The notes: generated from the sequence alone by a model not told the origin. A stretch of DNA of 64,000 nt from Chamaecyparis obtusa (GCA_027943335.1 BSBK01001869.1:1635001-1699000), one strand, 5' to 3'. Shown: positions 1 through 14,040, counted from the stretch's first letter. Numbers and translations are program-made.

Positions 1-287
1 CCGATCTGTATTAGTTACCCATTTAAGTTCTGCAACTTCTTAACTTCTCATTTTCTCTTCTCCTTAACTCATTCATCTTATAGCATTTACCGAATGATAC
101 GACAACATAATATAAATCAGAAATTAATTGTTTAACATCAATGACAAGATTATAACCGATTTAATCATCGTACTAACATCATGTATACCTCTGTTCTTGG
201 TCGGTCTTCATCATCAGCTCCATCAAATAATCAATCATCAACATTATTATCAGTTATGATAACACACTTGCCCCCCCGGCCCCCCTC

Positions 288-323
<36 letters not shown>

Positions 324-2390
324 TTGTAGGGTGACTTCTTTTCCATTGTCTTGGGGGGCTTCTCTTTGGAGACAATTCTTTGTACGCAGGCACCTTATAT
401 GACCTCATTTGTTGGAACCCATCATCATCTTTGCATTCTCACATCTTGTATCATTTGCATAATAATTTATTTTCCCTAAGTTGCACTTAAGAGGTGAGTG
501 GGATGTGTTAGTGTGAATAGGGTTATTTCCTACTTAGAAATTAGTGGGAACCTAGATTCTCATTTTAAGTGTACGTAGGTCCTAGGTGGCATTCTACAAG
601 TTTGTTCTAATGTGGCTATGCTCACCTTATTTACTAGTAGTTATCTAAACATTAAATACTTGCATTGTGCATTTAATGCTTACTCCATGCATTCAATGTT
701 TAGATCAAGAGTAGTTTTCTATACTACATTTAAGCTTACCTCTATAAGCAATGCTATCTCATTGTATTGCATTGGATTCAATTATTATTTGCTCTTGCGT
801 TCTCCTAATGGTAATTTTCTTTTGTAGCATTGCATTTCTCTCTTGGACTAACTCTATGTTGTTAGTTTGATCTTTAATTCTTTTCATTTGCACTATGTAT
901 TCTAAATTACTCATCTTTGCAAATTTTAACATCTGCAACACTTTGCACCCATAATTTTATCCCTTGGACAAGACTTCACTCAATATGGTCTAAAATAGTC
1001 AAAAGTCAACTTTTTTTCCAAATTTGACACCTAACTTTTCACTCTAGTTCACATCCTTTATCCCTTTCTCCACCCAAATGACCATAAATAATCGTAAAAA
1101 TGTTTATTAAGTAGAAAAAATTACTTAAACATAATAAATAGTAATACCATATAGAGTTAGCAAAAACCACCAAAAAATTGGCACAACATAGTTGACGCCA
1201 TTATTAGATACCTCTAGATTTATTAAACAAACACCCACATCAAATATTGGACATTTTCCAAGGCAATCTACAATCAAAATATTTTCAAATTAGTAGGTTT
1301 TGTCTATCATTGAAGAATCTTTGTTGTTCATCCACCTTAGGACAAGTCCTCATAAGTGCTTATCACACAATTATTTCCTAAATCACAAGTTGTGGAGTTG
1401 TGGAGGACATTATTGGAGCTATCATTTACTATACAACACACTGCCATAGTCTTAGGGCTTCACTCTATTAAAAGGTACAAAATTGCACACATAATCATTT
1501 TGATAAGTTAGTGGTAATGAACAAAAATTATCTTAAGAGATTTCTCTCAAATTTGATATAATAATGATATGGTAAAAGTTAATCTACCTAATTATATTAA
1601 TGTTTCAACTAAAGTCCATCTTACATGACAAAGATCTAATGATTTACATAAATACCATTATTCAGGAGCTTGTTTATGCGATCAAACCCCTAGCTTGGTC
1701 TTCAACCTTAAGAGTAATCAATAGAATGCGTAAACATGATTTCATGTGTGCTCTTAATCTTGAGTGCTTATAGGATAAGAGAGACAAAATACATAATCTA
1801 TAAGTGTTAAAATCCTAGGTCGACAAAGAATTGACACCCTAGTTTGAATGAAGAGTAATAAGAGATGAAATCACCAATAACTTCTTGCCAATCACAAGAA
1901 AAATAACACAAGATGTTTGAGAGCTGTAAAACAATAGAAACAAATATTGAAGTAAGAATAAGAAAACACTATCATTAAGGAACAAGGAAGAAACATTGAT
2001 AAGACTACAAATGCATACAATTTGTAAATAAATGAAATCTTAAACTAGCAAGATTCAAAAAAGTATTTACAACAAGAAACAAGAGCAACATATGATGCCA
2101 AAGATCAAGGATATCAAGAATGCCAACAATGAAAGAATAGCCAACAAGAAATAGATGGGAAAAATAGAATTGCATGGAGTTTTTTTTTCCTAAAATCAGA
2201 ATGCCCAAGGTTAGAGAGAAGCAAAGAGTCCCAATACATGCATACAAAGGCATTCACTCTCTACCAACCATCTAGACAGGGAACCAATATTTTAAACTCA
2301 CAAAATATTAACATACCCACACTATACTCCTAAAGAAAACTAAAAAAAGTCAAATAGAATATCATAAGAGTACGACAAATTGATAGAGGA
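1..2390. other. Gene-free stretch with a CT/CA microsatellite
   Basis: I see no coding sequence here. A pyrimidine stretch at about 270-322 contains (CT)n at 288-308 followed by (CA)n at 308-322. The short open frames are low in complexity and match nothing I know. The stretch lies beyond the 3' end of the minus-strand cytochrome b561 gene. Confidence 0.6.
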
Positions 2391-2625
2391 GAGGGGTTAA
2401 GATCATAAGATTGACATACTTAAAACATATTGAAGCAATGGACACCAAAACAAGTGAAAAAAATATAATACAATTTACAAGATACCGATTTTGAGAACCA
2501 CATACAATAAGAGGGGTTAAGATCATAAAATTGACATACCTAAAACATGCTGAAGTGATGGACACCGGAACAAGTGAAAAAAACGTAATACAATTTATAA
2601 GATACCAATTTCAAGAACTGCAATA
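2391..2625. repeat. Tandem duplication, two copies of about 120 bp
   Basis: The unit starting GAGGGGTTAAGATCATAA occurs at 2391 and again at 2511. The copies stay aligned, with scattered substitutions, through a shared stretch containing GGACACC and ACAAGTGAAAAAAA. No coding potential is seen. Confidence 0.8.
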
Positions 2626-3195
2626 ATTTAAAACAACACAATAATAAAAATCCTCAATTTCCTAACGCTTCTCTCTCGTGAACAATCTCTTCCCTCTCCT
2701 TCAATTAAAATATGAAAGTGTTTCGAACATTTCATAGCGATGTACATTCAACTTAAATTCTAAACTAAGGATAATAATATAAAGAGAAGTTACAATATTA
2801 AAATCCAAGTTTTGCCCTTTACACATGTCAACCAATTTTAACCATCATTTGAAAGATTTATTTACGTTAAGTGCCAATGATTATGGCACATGTTTAGGAT
2901 TTAAATATTCAGAAATATCCAAAAAAAAAAAAAAAATAAATAAAATTGTGAACCCCATATTTATATCATTCAGCACATTGAACAAACGGTTATTGCAGTA
3001 GGAAAAATCGGTATAACAAAGTTTTAAAAATCCAGTTAAAACCAAAACTCTACATATTAAATTAAATGAAATACTACTCTACAATTTTTGCTGTACATTC
3101 TAAAGTGTATTTTTAAGATTCAAATTGAAAATATCAATAGATTACAGTTATTATAGTTGAGTAATCAGCAATCTAAAACCAATGAGCGCAGTACT

Positions 3196-5701
3196 TCAAG
3201 CTATTCCAGTCTCTATTGTAGAATACCCTTCTGGTTCTTCTTCGGCAGGTAAAATGGCAGAAAGAATAACAAAAACTGCAAATATAAGCACAGCAAGGGC
3301 AGTGAAATTTACTAACATGGCTTCAGACCCATATTTATACAACCCTGAACTCTCAAGGAAGGTAAGCTTCTCCAAAAACCCAAGCTCTGCTGATGCTATT
3401 GCAAACAGATATATCAAAATCCCAAACAACACATGCCAAGGGAGTATACCACCTCGCACAGAATCTGGTGCACCGGGAAAGAAGAAAGAGAAGAATCCAA
3501 CCAACCACTGAAAAAGAGAGAAACAGAGCTCATGAAAAATCAGGATTATGCTTAACTGATCACATAAAGATGTCAATCATTTTGAAATGGAGGGAATATG
3601 TTTGCTCTATATTAGGCTTGGTATCATGGACACTTGAAAGGAAATGGAAGGTACCTGTACTGCAAATAAGCAAATAGTCCCAAGGCCCAGCCATGAATGC
3701 CAGCTGTATAGATTCACAATTCCACTTTCATTGTGGTATTTGAAAGCAGCATATATGCCAACAGCTCCTAATACCAGAGCAATCAGATGTAGGGATAGAT
3801 GTACCACTTTTTGGTAGTATTTTGGTATTGGAATGACCTTGTAAACAAGAATAGCTGCTCTTGAAATAACATATGCAGCAGCTTATCAGTTCCAAGTTGA
3901 GATTCTAGTTATCAGAATGAAAAAAACTGTAAAATACAGAGTAGAAACAAACAAATGTTTTATATTGAGAGGAAAAACAAAACAATGCCGATATAATTCT
4001 TACCTTCACTTGCAACGAAAATGAAGCCTATGAACATGAGAACAGGATGTATCTGCAAAAAAATCATCCAGTCCAACATCATTAACAATTTATCCATTCT
4101 GGCAGCCATATTAGTGCTAATCTATACATGCCAAATTTTCAACAATTCTGTTATAAACTAAGAAGAATAATTCTATTAGGCAATGCACAGATGATTTTTT
4201 TGTGCTAAATTTGAGCCTCTCACCATAACTTTCCCCTTTAGCCTGTAAACCATTAGCTTTCAAATTTTCACTTTAGTTATGTTTGGTATATTTTTGAATT
4301 TGATTATGTAATTTTTTGATTCGTTAAAGATTTGGATCATACTCTAAGATCCATCATTAAAATAAGATACCAAAAATAGAAAAATAGACAAAGATTAGTT
4401 TCTTATCATAAACTGAAAATTTCTAGTTTTTAATTTAACAACTTAGCAACTTCTGTCACTGCTAGTTTATTACTACTCTAGACTTCTTAAGTTGTTCTTT
4501 TCTGGGTTCATAATGATCTAGAATATGGTTTTTTCTATCATGAAACCCCCAATTGTTGTCTTAGACAGTCAACTTCAGGCATAAACAAAGAAGCTATGAA
4601 AGCACAAAAATAAATGAGATTACTCGATCTTAAAATTAAAATTAAGAATTCAGGGCAACTTGCAGTAGGTAACATCAAGATGTAAAAGGACAAACCTTTT
4701 AATCATACTACACTGAAAAAATTCCTTAGTACAGCGTCCAAGTATTACATAGCAGAAGTTAATTTTAACATCAAAAGGCATTCTACAAGAAGAAAACATT
4801 AGTAAACAGTCAAAGGCAAACGCTCCTTTCTTAGGCCTCTGCCTAACCAGAAAGCGAAAGGCAAATTAGCCTACGATTCCAGTATTGTCTATTTTAAGTT
4901 TCCACATCTTGATCAAACCATGGAGTAAGCCACCAAGCCGATACAGGCAAACTAGTAGCCCAGTGGAGAACTTTATCAACCCTAAGGAATGCAATAAAGT
5001 TCAGATTCACGGGATTTCAAATTTGGGTTTTGATGTACGGCATAGAAAAATTCCTATTGAACTTTCCACCACAATCTCAGAAAATGCTTTCACAACTACC
5101 CAGTTTTAATAGTCATAACCAAATGCAGATTACCTAAGTTGCCCAAGCCATAATAACAGATTACCCCAAACTCTCAAACCACTAACAGCAGATAAAACCC
5201 CTTGTCAGCATCAGAAAGACGGTCCAATCCTCTTCTGGCCAATTTATAAATCATAGATCTCATCCATGTTAGATTGACTGAAACTCAGTTTTGTCCCAAA
5301 TCAGTTTATCAGTTTTCTACAAGAGACTGTTGAAATTATCCCAATTCCCAAAAGGATCAAAAACCCCCAATTTCAAATCAAACCCATCTCAAACACCACA
5401 AATCGAATTTCCTCCTTAAAGTTATCACTGTAGCTCTCATCCTCCACAGTACTATGAAACCCCATAAGGCTAAATCCTATCAGGAAGCTAAAATCAGGCA
5501 AAACTAAGAAAGTAAAAATCAACAAAATTGAAAGAACAAACCACTCACATTGAAAATAAGGCTCTTGTTGGTAGCTTCAAATGAAAGGCCGCCTCTGAAA
5601 TAAATGCACCAGACAAGCACCAGGACACTGACTGCCAAGCCCAATAGGTGAACAACCCATGTCATAGGCTTTGCAGAAACACCCAAATGTGCAGAATCCA
5701 T
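3196..5701 (-). CDS. CYB561: Cytochrome b561 (ascorbate-dependent transmembrane oxidoreductase), 4 exons
   Basis: Exons on the minus strand are 5549-5701, 4004-4052, 3655-3857 and 3196-3507. They join in frame to a 238-residue protein, the usual length for plant CYB561. All three introns (1496, 151 and 147 bp or close to this) are GT-AG. The exon 3 start was chosen at 3857 because it keeps the frame and gives the family-like SEAAILVYK; an AG further upstream would add six residues. Six hydrophobic helices are visible. Histidines at about residues 53, 87, 121 and 160 have the 34/34/39 spacing of the two haem pairs in this family. KYHNES, LYSWHSW, LPWH and FLEKLTF are family motifs. Known CYB561 proteins take electrons from cytosolic ascorbate across the tonoplast or another endomembrane to monodehydroascorbate or ferric chelates. 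The match is closest to the CYB561 group of Arabidopsis At4g25570, as I remember it. No defect is seen; expression is not shown by the sequence. Confidence 0.95.
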
Positions 5702-6260
5702 GGCCCCCTCACCAATGAAATGCAGAGCTTCAGCCCTTCTTGTTCACCAATCTCAGACTTCCTTCCCTCTTCCGAAACAAACCGCCTACTTGTCAGTCGG
5801 GGCTCTTTAATTTCTAATTGGAATTATCCCTGTTTTAAGTGGGCCTCCACCGAGCTGCTGCCACGCCGGGTTCTTCGACCCACAATTTCCCTCGAATTTT
5901 CAATACCCAATTGTCTCGATACCTACTTATCTCGTAGTTTTCCTCGGTTTACTATTTCGAATCAATTGGCTGAATATATGGAATTCAAACGCTCCTGGCT
6001 CGGAAGTCTAATTTATGGTCTAGATTAGGTTAATTTAATATTATAAGCCGAGAAATGCAGCTGCAACGTGATATGAATTCAATGAATATAGGTAACCAGC
6101 TAACTATCTTAAGTAGGGATCTTAAAACGCACGTGGTCCGACAGAGAAACACTTTAGAACCTCAGAATTGCTCCAACATCGTAGCAGGGATATATACTAA
6201 AGTATTCACCACCACGGGCTACTCGTGGCTATCCAGCAAACTAAAGTGCATGATATATTA
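5702..6260 (-). promoter_or_regulatory. Presumed 5' UTR and promoter region of the b561 gene
   Basis: This is the sequence upstream of the b561 ATG and is less A+T-rich than its surroundings. No clear TATA box can be assigned; a weak ATATAT lies near 5974-5979. The role is inferred from position only. Plus-strand open frames here look like shadows. Confidence 0.3.
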
Positions 6261-6555
6261 AAAAGGAATTAAAAAAAAAGTCCCCTTGGTATTGCTATTT
6301 AGATGTTTTCATGGCTAGTAAGTCTATGAATTTAATAATTAAATTTTAAAAAAATGATGTATATTTGTATTCTAAAATTTAATTTAATTATTAAATTAAA
6401 AAAGTATATTGTCAATTAGACTCTTAATTCTAACAAACAAAACAATTATAGCAATATGGTTGTTATTAAAATTAAGAAAGTGTCTTGTCAATAAGTCTCT
6501 TGATGTATATATAGACAATTCTAGCAAGCAAAACAACTATAGCAACAAGGTTGTT

Positions 6556-6558
<3 letters not shown>

Positions 6559-6629
<71 letters not shown>

Positions 6630-6630
6630 A
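6559..6630. repeat. Compound microsatellite (CT)n(TA)n
   Basis: (CT)n runs from 6559 to 6604 and changes directly into (TA)n up to about 6629. The open frame through it is a by-product of the repeat. Confidence 0.95.
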
Positions 6631-6949
6631 TGTTTAGCTTGTGTTTTTGTTTTTTATTCATTTTTGTTTACATCTATTTATATGTATATGTCTTTTTCTC
6701 ATTCTCGTTAATATTAAATTCAATACATTAATCATTTTATCCATCTATATTAGCACTTTTTTTAATTCATTTGTTTCATATCTTGAATTAATCATTTGCT
6801 TGATTTGGTTTATTTTTGTGGGGTTTGAGAATGACTTGGTTCATACCTAAGGAGCATCAAATAGAATTATAATTCAAACTATCATTAAAAAAAAGATGAA
6901 TAGTGTGTCAAATTTATATTAAAGTATATAGAGAACACTATTCTAAAAA

Positions 6950-9540
6950 AAAGCTAGGAAGACCCAAGGTCACCCCTTAGAAGTCAAATAGGTGGTGCCT
7001 AAAGATTAAAATACACACAAAGAGAGCCCAAAACTAGAAACACAGACAAAGTTTGGAGAGTTAACAAACATGAAAGTGTTGCTTAAGTAGCAAGAGTAGC
7101 ACCGATAGGTGGCATTGGAGGATCTCTATCGTCTGACTTACACCATACATTAGTGAGTCTTAACATTAGGGAGAGACCACCCCTCTTCAACATTAATCTC
7201 TTCTTTATCTTTCTCTTTTCACATAAGCGAGATTCCCAATGCCAACTTGGGGAGCCATTTGGAAGATTTGGGCCACCAACCATCTCCACTAGAAGCTAAC
7301 CAACCATTGTCACTGCTAATGAACGACCATGCACCCCTTGAACACAACTCGAGGGAAAAACCCCTGCATGCCAGAGAGGTGAAGTGCCACCTAGATAATC
7401 CACTCCCACTATTAGATTGGCAATGGGGAGCTTGGGACCATGAGATCCAAGAGCATTTTACAAAGGAGCTTCAATCACGTTGATGACCATGAGGCAAAGA
7501 ACAACTACAAGAAGTAGAGATTTCTAGAGGAACTCTAGCAACTGTACATGGGGCATTCCCCCAATGCTCTAGAAGTTCCCTGAGGTGGGCCACCACTAGT
7601 GCTACTTTATTAAATTGAACCTATATCTGGAGCGTTACATTATTCAAATGCATGCTTTAGTTAAAAGTGAAACATGTATATCAATAAAGCTATGAAAAAA
7701 AATAGTATTCCTATCTTTCCACATGGAAAAGAGGATTTCCATCCTGAGTTCTTGCCAGATCTGGATAAATTTGAAGGGAATGTGAGGCCAATCCTCCAAC
7801 AAAGTCATATGCCAGGAAAATGGCTCTCGCTAAAATAGGCAAAAAAATCATGAATCTAACTCCATAGATTTTGAGCACAATAGCTAAACCAATTGATAAG
7901 TTTGAAAGAATCTAGTTGCTCACAAAAATGGCAACAAGGGTTAGGAATGCATGTATGCCAAATGTGAGAACCCAGAAGCAAGCCTTGGAAAACAACACAC
8001 CAAGCGAAATGAGAAAGCTTAGGTTCAATAACAACAAACCAAATATTCTAAAATTTTTAGCGCCAAATGGGTTAAGGTGACTACAAATGTGACTAAAGAT
8101 TTTAATTAGGCACCATAAGAAGGTGCAAATAAAGCCAATGGTACCCTAGTCAAGGCTTATAGTTGAAGAAGGCAGTGTTGGGAAAACAATGCCGATATTT
8201 CTACTAGGGTTTCACTAAGTGAATGTCAATCTTGAACAACATATTCAAAGGCAAAGAAAAAATGATAGTATCAAGTGTCTATTGATCTAGAACTAAGATT
8301 TCATATCTTCCCAAGAGGGAAGATTCCCAGTGACTCTAAAAAAAGGTCTTGTGGTGAGTGAATGTCATGTTTGTGAAAATGTAAGATGTGAACCCTAGAC
8401 AACTAGGCCAAGAGAAGCTCTTGAATTTGAATGAATGGAGACTACTAGATGTTATGTTGATTAAATAAAAGGTCATCCAAAAAATCAAAACTAGCCCACC
8501 AAAAAGAGTTTGATAGCTTTATAGGCAAGCCAAATGCTTTTGGCTACAAAAGTGCCTTCAATGTGAATGATATCGATCATGTAATTAGAAGATTTTGGTA
8601 GCTAATTCCCTTCTTGATTGTTCTACTAATTGGATAACTTGAGTAAATATATTGAGAATTTTTTGTAGGATTCATTGCCAAAAATTGCACAAACTATTTA
8701 TTTAGCACACAAATGAGAACCCTACCTTTAAGTAGAAAGGAGCCCTAAACCATCAAATTCATGCATGAGACAACAAAACTCCCAAGTGACCCATTGAAAA
8801 CCTTTATGATCTACTAAATAAGCTCATAAAAAATCTCTTATAAGCTTCTCAAGTTTGAAGTAGGAAACCTTACAAGGAGCCCAACAAGAAGAGTAATAAA
8901 CATGGGTGGCCTTAAGGATTTTAGAACACACTTGAAAATTATCAGCCAATGAAAGTAGCTAGGTAATCTAGAAGGACAAATTCTCAATTTTTTCAAAGAC
9001 TGCATTCCAAAGGTTCATGGGAGAGGCTTGAAAAGAAAAGAGAATGCATAAAATCAAAATATTTCCCCATGACCAATCCACTTCCACCCATACTAGAGAA
9101 AATAGGGTGGAGCTTAGAGAAAATATTGCCAGTGGCATTGAGTTTTATGCCATCTAATAGTAGAGTCAAAAGCCAAATAGAAAGTGTTATTAAAATAATA
9201 TAGAGATTCCTTGATATTTCTCTCCTCTTCAATTAAAGTAAGAAAGAGTCATCCACAAAATGACCATTAATTAGTTGAGAAGGTGACTCAAGCATGGAAA
9301 TGCCTTGAATCTAGATTCTATAGAGATAGTGTTTTACAAGAAATATGAAAAATGTTTAGCTTCTAAAATATATAAAGAAGGAGCTAGAACACCATTGGAA
9401 AGTAGATGTAAAGAGCCCAAAATCTATGGGACTATCAACCATTAATGGTGATGCACATTGAGGCATCCCCAAATAAAATTTTCACAAAGTAGATGAAACA
9501 AAGGCCAAAACCAATGTTTTTTCAAAATTGAGAAAAATGA
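6950..9540 (-). pseudogene. Decayed LINE ORF2 remnant (reverse transcriptase to C-terminal zinc region)
   Basis: Reading the minus strand from 9540 downwards and allowing for stops and frameshifts, a plant LINE ORF2 can be followed. NFEK lies near 9520. A catalytic box HFVDDSFLTL is at about 9233-9262, where FADD is usual. Next comes LEKLIRDFLW followed by GFQWVTWEVLL near 8790-8850, the typical LINE thumb region. An NPCCHFCEQ segment near 7930 resembles the zf-RVT zinc knuckle, and a WKDRN motif near 7705 is common after zf-RVT in plant LINEs. No frame is open for long, so the copy is dead and old. The 3' boundary near 6950 is uncertain, and no clear poly(A) tail or target duplication was found. 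Confidence 0.7.
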
Positions 9541-9578
9541 GTTGTTTGAGTAATTGAGGAGTTTGTATGATTGAGTTT

Positions 9579-10643
9579 GTATGGTTGTCATTGATGTCAA
9601 CTTACTTCTATTGTTTTCTATGTTTTCTATTGTTTTCTATTGTTTTCTATGTCAACTTACTTCTTAGTGATTATTTTCTATGTAATCAACATTGAGTATA
9701 TTGTTCCACATACTTTGGATGTTGAGAATTTGTTGCTAATATTTTGTTATGATGATGAAGATTGTTTGAGGATATTTATTTCAAGATTCTATAGTTCAGA
9801 ATGAAGTATAGTGGGATTGGTATTTGTTTGTGTCTAGGTATGACTAGAAATAGTCTATGCATGAAATGCATTCTTCATATTTATTTGCATGATAGTTTTT
9901 AATGGCGTGTTTCTAGAAATGAGTTATTAATGTGCTTAGCTTCATTGATTTTAGATGGCATGAGATTTTTGTCTTTAGAGACTTGATTTCAAAGCTTGAT
10001 GGTGTTTCTACTTTGGGTTTGGATGACCTCGAGTATTTACTCTTCAATCATTTTTCTTAGTGTATATAAGGTGGAATATATCATGTATGGTGATATTCTT
10101 GGTTCCATCTATGACGTGTTGTGGTCCACTTCTTAGTCCTCCCCACTATGAGAGTGTTTAGTGCCGACCTAGAATTTAAACTGTGTGGGACTACTTTCCC
10201 AACCAGTAGTGGGAGACTTCACAAATAAAGATTGGTATAAATGAAGGTTAAATTATTGTGATATAGTGTGTGTGTGTGTGGCATTTGTATATATACTTGT
10301 GTGAGTTTTGTACAAGAGTGTACTTATGCAAAGAGGATATATGAATGAGGATTTATCTCCCTACTTGTATGAGATGTTGTGAAGAGTTTTTTAAGGAAAA
10401 TGTGGATATTCATGTGTTAGTTACTAGAAGCAATAAGCCAAGGGTGTCTATAGATTATTGAGTTGAGTTGGTGTTGTGCATCAATGGTGGATCCATTCTC
10501 TTTTATCCTTCTTCTTATGAGAAATAAGCCTTCTCTCTTAAAATTGTGAGCCTTATCTCTTCTTTGTATCAAAGTTGTGGTTCTTTGGAGAAGAGATTAA
10601 CCACTTAAGGAAACCCTAATGGTGTAAAAACTAACTGTTCAAG
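9579..10643 (+). mobile_element. Possible copia-type LTR fragment
   Basis: The stretch begins TGTATGGTTGTCATTGATG, close to the start of the copia LTR at 47247 (shared core GTCATTGATGTCAA). It contains a TATAAATGA near 10230 and a short TTGTTTTCTA-type repeat at 9600-9650. It ends against the direct repeat that starts at 10644. I found no partner LTR or coding sequence, so the extent is a guess. Confidence 0.35.
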
Positions 10644-12094
10644 TGGAAAATGGTGTCAATGAAATTAGTATTATAAACTATGTGAGATGTGCTCATTAAT
10701 AACCATTTCCACACTAACATTACGAATACACGATAAAGAAGGGCTTCCAGGTGTAACTCTCAATATAACCTAGGTTAGATTAGAAAAAAAACCCAAGAAG
10801 ATGAGGAGATGCTCATGCTAAACCTAAAATATACTAAGGAAGTACACAAGAAAGTCCACTCTCATACAATGTAAGATTTGATTAAGGTTGTATAAATGCA
10901 CTTGTAAAATTGAACTAATTGATTTAGTAAGATAAGCAATAGATATATATGATTTTTTGCTCTAAAAACTATTGTTTGGGATCTGTAACTAAATTTCCAA
11001 CTGCGGATCTGTGATCACGGCTGAAAACCCATAAAATGCTAAAAATCTCAAGCTGTCAAGAATAGGTCAACCATGTCACCGTGTTCCAGAATAGGTCAAC
11101 CAAGTCACTGTGTTCCTAAGGAACTTTTCTGAAGTTGGCCCATATTTTTCTGATAGATCTCTGTCTACAACTTCCAGATATGTACCTACAATTTTGAGAT
11201 CATGCTCCCGCATACAAAAAACTAGGTTTTTGGGGTTGGGGTCGACAAGGGCTTGCCTTGGTCAAGCCCTAGATTGAGGAATCAACCTTGAATAGAAATT
11301 TAAATGTATAAATGAAATAAGACAAATGTAAATATTCACCTAGCTTGTAGGAACCCTTGTCAATAAGGATTTTGTGATGCTTGTATGTTGTAGATGTTGA
11401 ATTTGTAATAACGGGTGTAGGAAATCTCCACAAATGCTATGGATCTACCAAAATCACTTCATGGATCCATGGATGTAAGCGTGCATCAAATGCAGAAGAT
11501 TATGAATGCCTCAATGTAGATATCCTCCCTTGATGGCCAACAATATGCTAGATCTTGAAGAGGAAAGATGCCCACAAAGGCTCCTTGAATCTTTGAAGAC
11601 TTGAATGCTTGAATTTTTGAATTCTTGAGCATGATATTTCTATCATCAATTTTCCTCCTCGCTTCTTCTTGCTTTCATGCTTTCTTGTGTTGCTTGCAAA
11701 ATGAGGTTCCTAAGCTTCCTTTTATACAATTTTTTGGGTAAGAAAACAAAGCAAGCCGACGGAGTCACCACATTTTGAGAATTAAATCCTTGGAACAACA
11801 CTGGGCCCGAGGCTCACAAACCCCAGGGAACAGGTCAAAATTTTAGGAACGGGTCGACATTCCAGGAACAAGTTGACATTATAGGAACATGTAAACTTGG
11901 TTGATTTGTTCCAGGGTTGGCCCACAAGGAGATAACCCTGAGGTCTCAGATATTGCACAGATGAAGACATAACAAATAGGGTTGAATGGGAGAAAAAGGG
12001 GATTGAGCATGAACCATCCATGGTTCAAAAAGTTGATAAATGACATGAGATAAAGGGTCTTAAATGAGGAGTGTGTCTATTTTAAGATGGTACA
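10644..12094 (-). repeat. LTR copy 1 (1451 bp)
   Basis: Similar along its whole length to 15292-16801, with many substitutions and small indels. It starts TGGAAAATGGTGTCAATG and ends GGTACA on the plus strand. The TATAAAAGG box (minus strand) is at 11718-11726, giving a short U3 and a long R-U5. Confidence 0.75.
11718..11726 (-). promoter_or_regulatory. LTR TATA box
   Basis: Minus-strand TATAAAAGG, followed by AAGC. It is conserved at the same place in the second LTR (16450-16458). Confidence 0.55.
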
Positions 12095-12242
12095 TTTAGC
12101 CCCCACTTTAGTGGGAGTATGAGTTGCCTCAAAATCATAGTAAAGTAGATTGAAATGAATGAGTTGATCTCATCATGATTAAGGATACAAAGGAACCATC
12201 AAGCCCCCAATAGACTCGAGTCTTCATCATATCCAAAATTAT

Positions 12243-12246
<4 letters not shown>

Positions 12247-12328
<82 letters not shown>
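12247..12328. repeat. Microsatellite (AG)41
   Basis: An uninterrupted AG run of 82 bases inside the interior of the LTR element. The open frame through it is an artefact of the repeat. Confidence 0.98.
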
Positions 12329-12329
<1 letters not shown>

Positions 12330-12949
12330 AATAAGGTTTGTGTTCTTTATTGTGAACCACACCAAAGGGATATGATTGAATAATCTAGACGGTTTGTGTG
12401 TCTTGTAGTCAATCCCATGAAAACAAAAAGGGGTAGGATGGATACCATAAGAGCATCATACCATTGATAAGGATGGCTACCATAAGAGCATCATAATGAT
12501 CTTGAATCTCTTTAGGAGGAAAATCATAATGATTAAACATAATTTGAGGTAGAGTAGTTGTAGCATTCGTGCATTGTAAAAAGGCATTGATGTTATCTTC
12601 ATTAGGAGGTGAAGTTGGAAGAGTGGCTAAATCTTTTTGCAAGGCTTCATGATGTGTAGGTGATGTTTGAAGAAGTTACCAAAGATAAATCTTGGCAAGA
12701 GTATTACATAATTGCACTACCAAATCATATTCCATTCCAAGATTTTGAGAAAGACGGGGTGGAGGGGAAGAATGGGTAGAGAAGGTGGGAGAGAAGTAGT
12801 AGGTTGAGGATTATTTATTGTACAATAGGTGTGAGACACCACATGATAATCCAAAGAATCGCTAGGTTCCCCCTTAAGAGTTATGGAAGGACAACCTTTA
12901 AGGGTGATAAGAGGTTTAGTTGATGGAGGGTGATGAGATAATTTATTGT

Positions 12950-14040
12950 CTCTATTTTGTGATAATCTTTATGCTTTGTTAAAACATTTCCAATACATTC
13001 ATGGACCTATAACTATGTGAACTTGTGATAAGTATAGTTAGATCCACCAAGATTATGGGTAGTTAGATATGACATGTTTTGCTAAACATTATATATAAAT
13101 TGAAGCACTTCATATAGCTACTTTAATCTGTGTTCTAATATTTGGGTAAGAATTGACTAGTTGACTTGTATACATATCGCATGCTACTAACTTGCCACGA
13201 AAACAAGGATCAGCTGGAGAGTGGATCAACCAAATTAAAGAAGAGGCGTTGAAGTTCTAGCTATGATGGAGAAAGCCATCATAGCACCGAGGATCATGCC
13301 ACTAATGGAAAGGAGCCATCATTCCAGAGAATATAGGAAACAACTCTGCTATATTTCCTCAGTGATCATTAGTATGTTAAAATCAATTATTTGAACTTTA
13401 TTGTACTATGTCGTGGTTGTTATATTTCCTTCTTCTATGGTGAGACTTAGTTAGAACTTAATTTCATGCTTTCAATAAGCGTTAACCCTCTATATAAAGG
13501 GATTTGATTGGTTTAGTTGTGTAATGAGAAAATATACACATTTTTTGTGTTCAGTATAGTAGAACTACTCTTTCTGTGTTTCATGTATTGTTCCATTACT
13601 ATGTAATCGGTTTATGAGAATATAATGAAAGAGTGATTTTGAAGTATCTTCTGTGTTAGTAGTTAGCAGAACCCAACCAAGGGGGCCCACTTGGGAGGTG
13701 GAGTAGATTAGGATAGAGTAGAATTTCTTTCTGCATTTTTCATGTTTTCAAGTAGAAGTTACTATTTTACTCCTACAACATTATTATTGTGAATGTTCTT
13801 GCAGCACTTGCAGAGATAGACATAGTGAATGCTTTGAGTTGTTAAACATGCTTAGGTTAACTTCACAAGCTTTCAGCAATAATTTCATTAAGTAGTTAAG
13901 TGTGCTTACTTTCCTACAACAATAGCATAGGTTTCTTTCATGCATTTTATTTTCTTGCAGCATAGGTAGTATGACTCTTTGAGGGACTTAGTGCACAAAC
14001 TGTGCTATCCCATTTCAAGTCTATGTCCCTGGGTTGACAA
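12950..14040 (+). mobile_element. Probable inserted LTR or LTR-like piece
   Basis: This 1.1-kb non-coding block has a plant LTR layout in plus orientation: a promoter-like CTATATAAAGGG at 13490-13501, T-rich sequence downstream, and an end near GGGTTGACA at 14031-14039. It differs in character from the weak minus-strand frames on both sides. No target duplication could be fixed, so the borders are approximate. Confidence 0.35.

Noticed and set aside
3182..3677. Plus-strand frames over the last b561 exon
   Set aside because: Shadows of the real minus-strand exon, which carries the family motifs.
5648..6028. 126-codon plus-strand frame over the first b561 exon and upstream region
   Set aside because: It overlaps the real first exon in antisense and has no recognisable domain.
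12135..12365. Minus-strand frame with a long Ser-Leu run
   Set aside because: It is the (AG)41 microsatellite read in frame.
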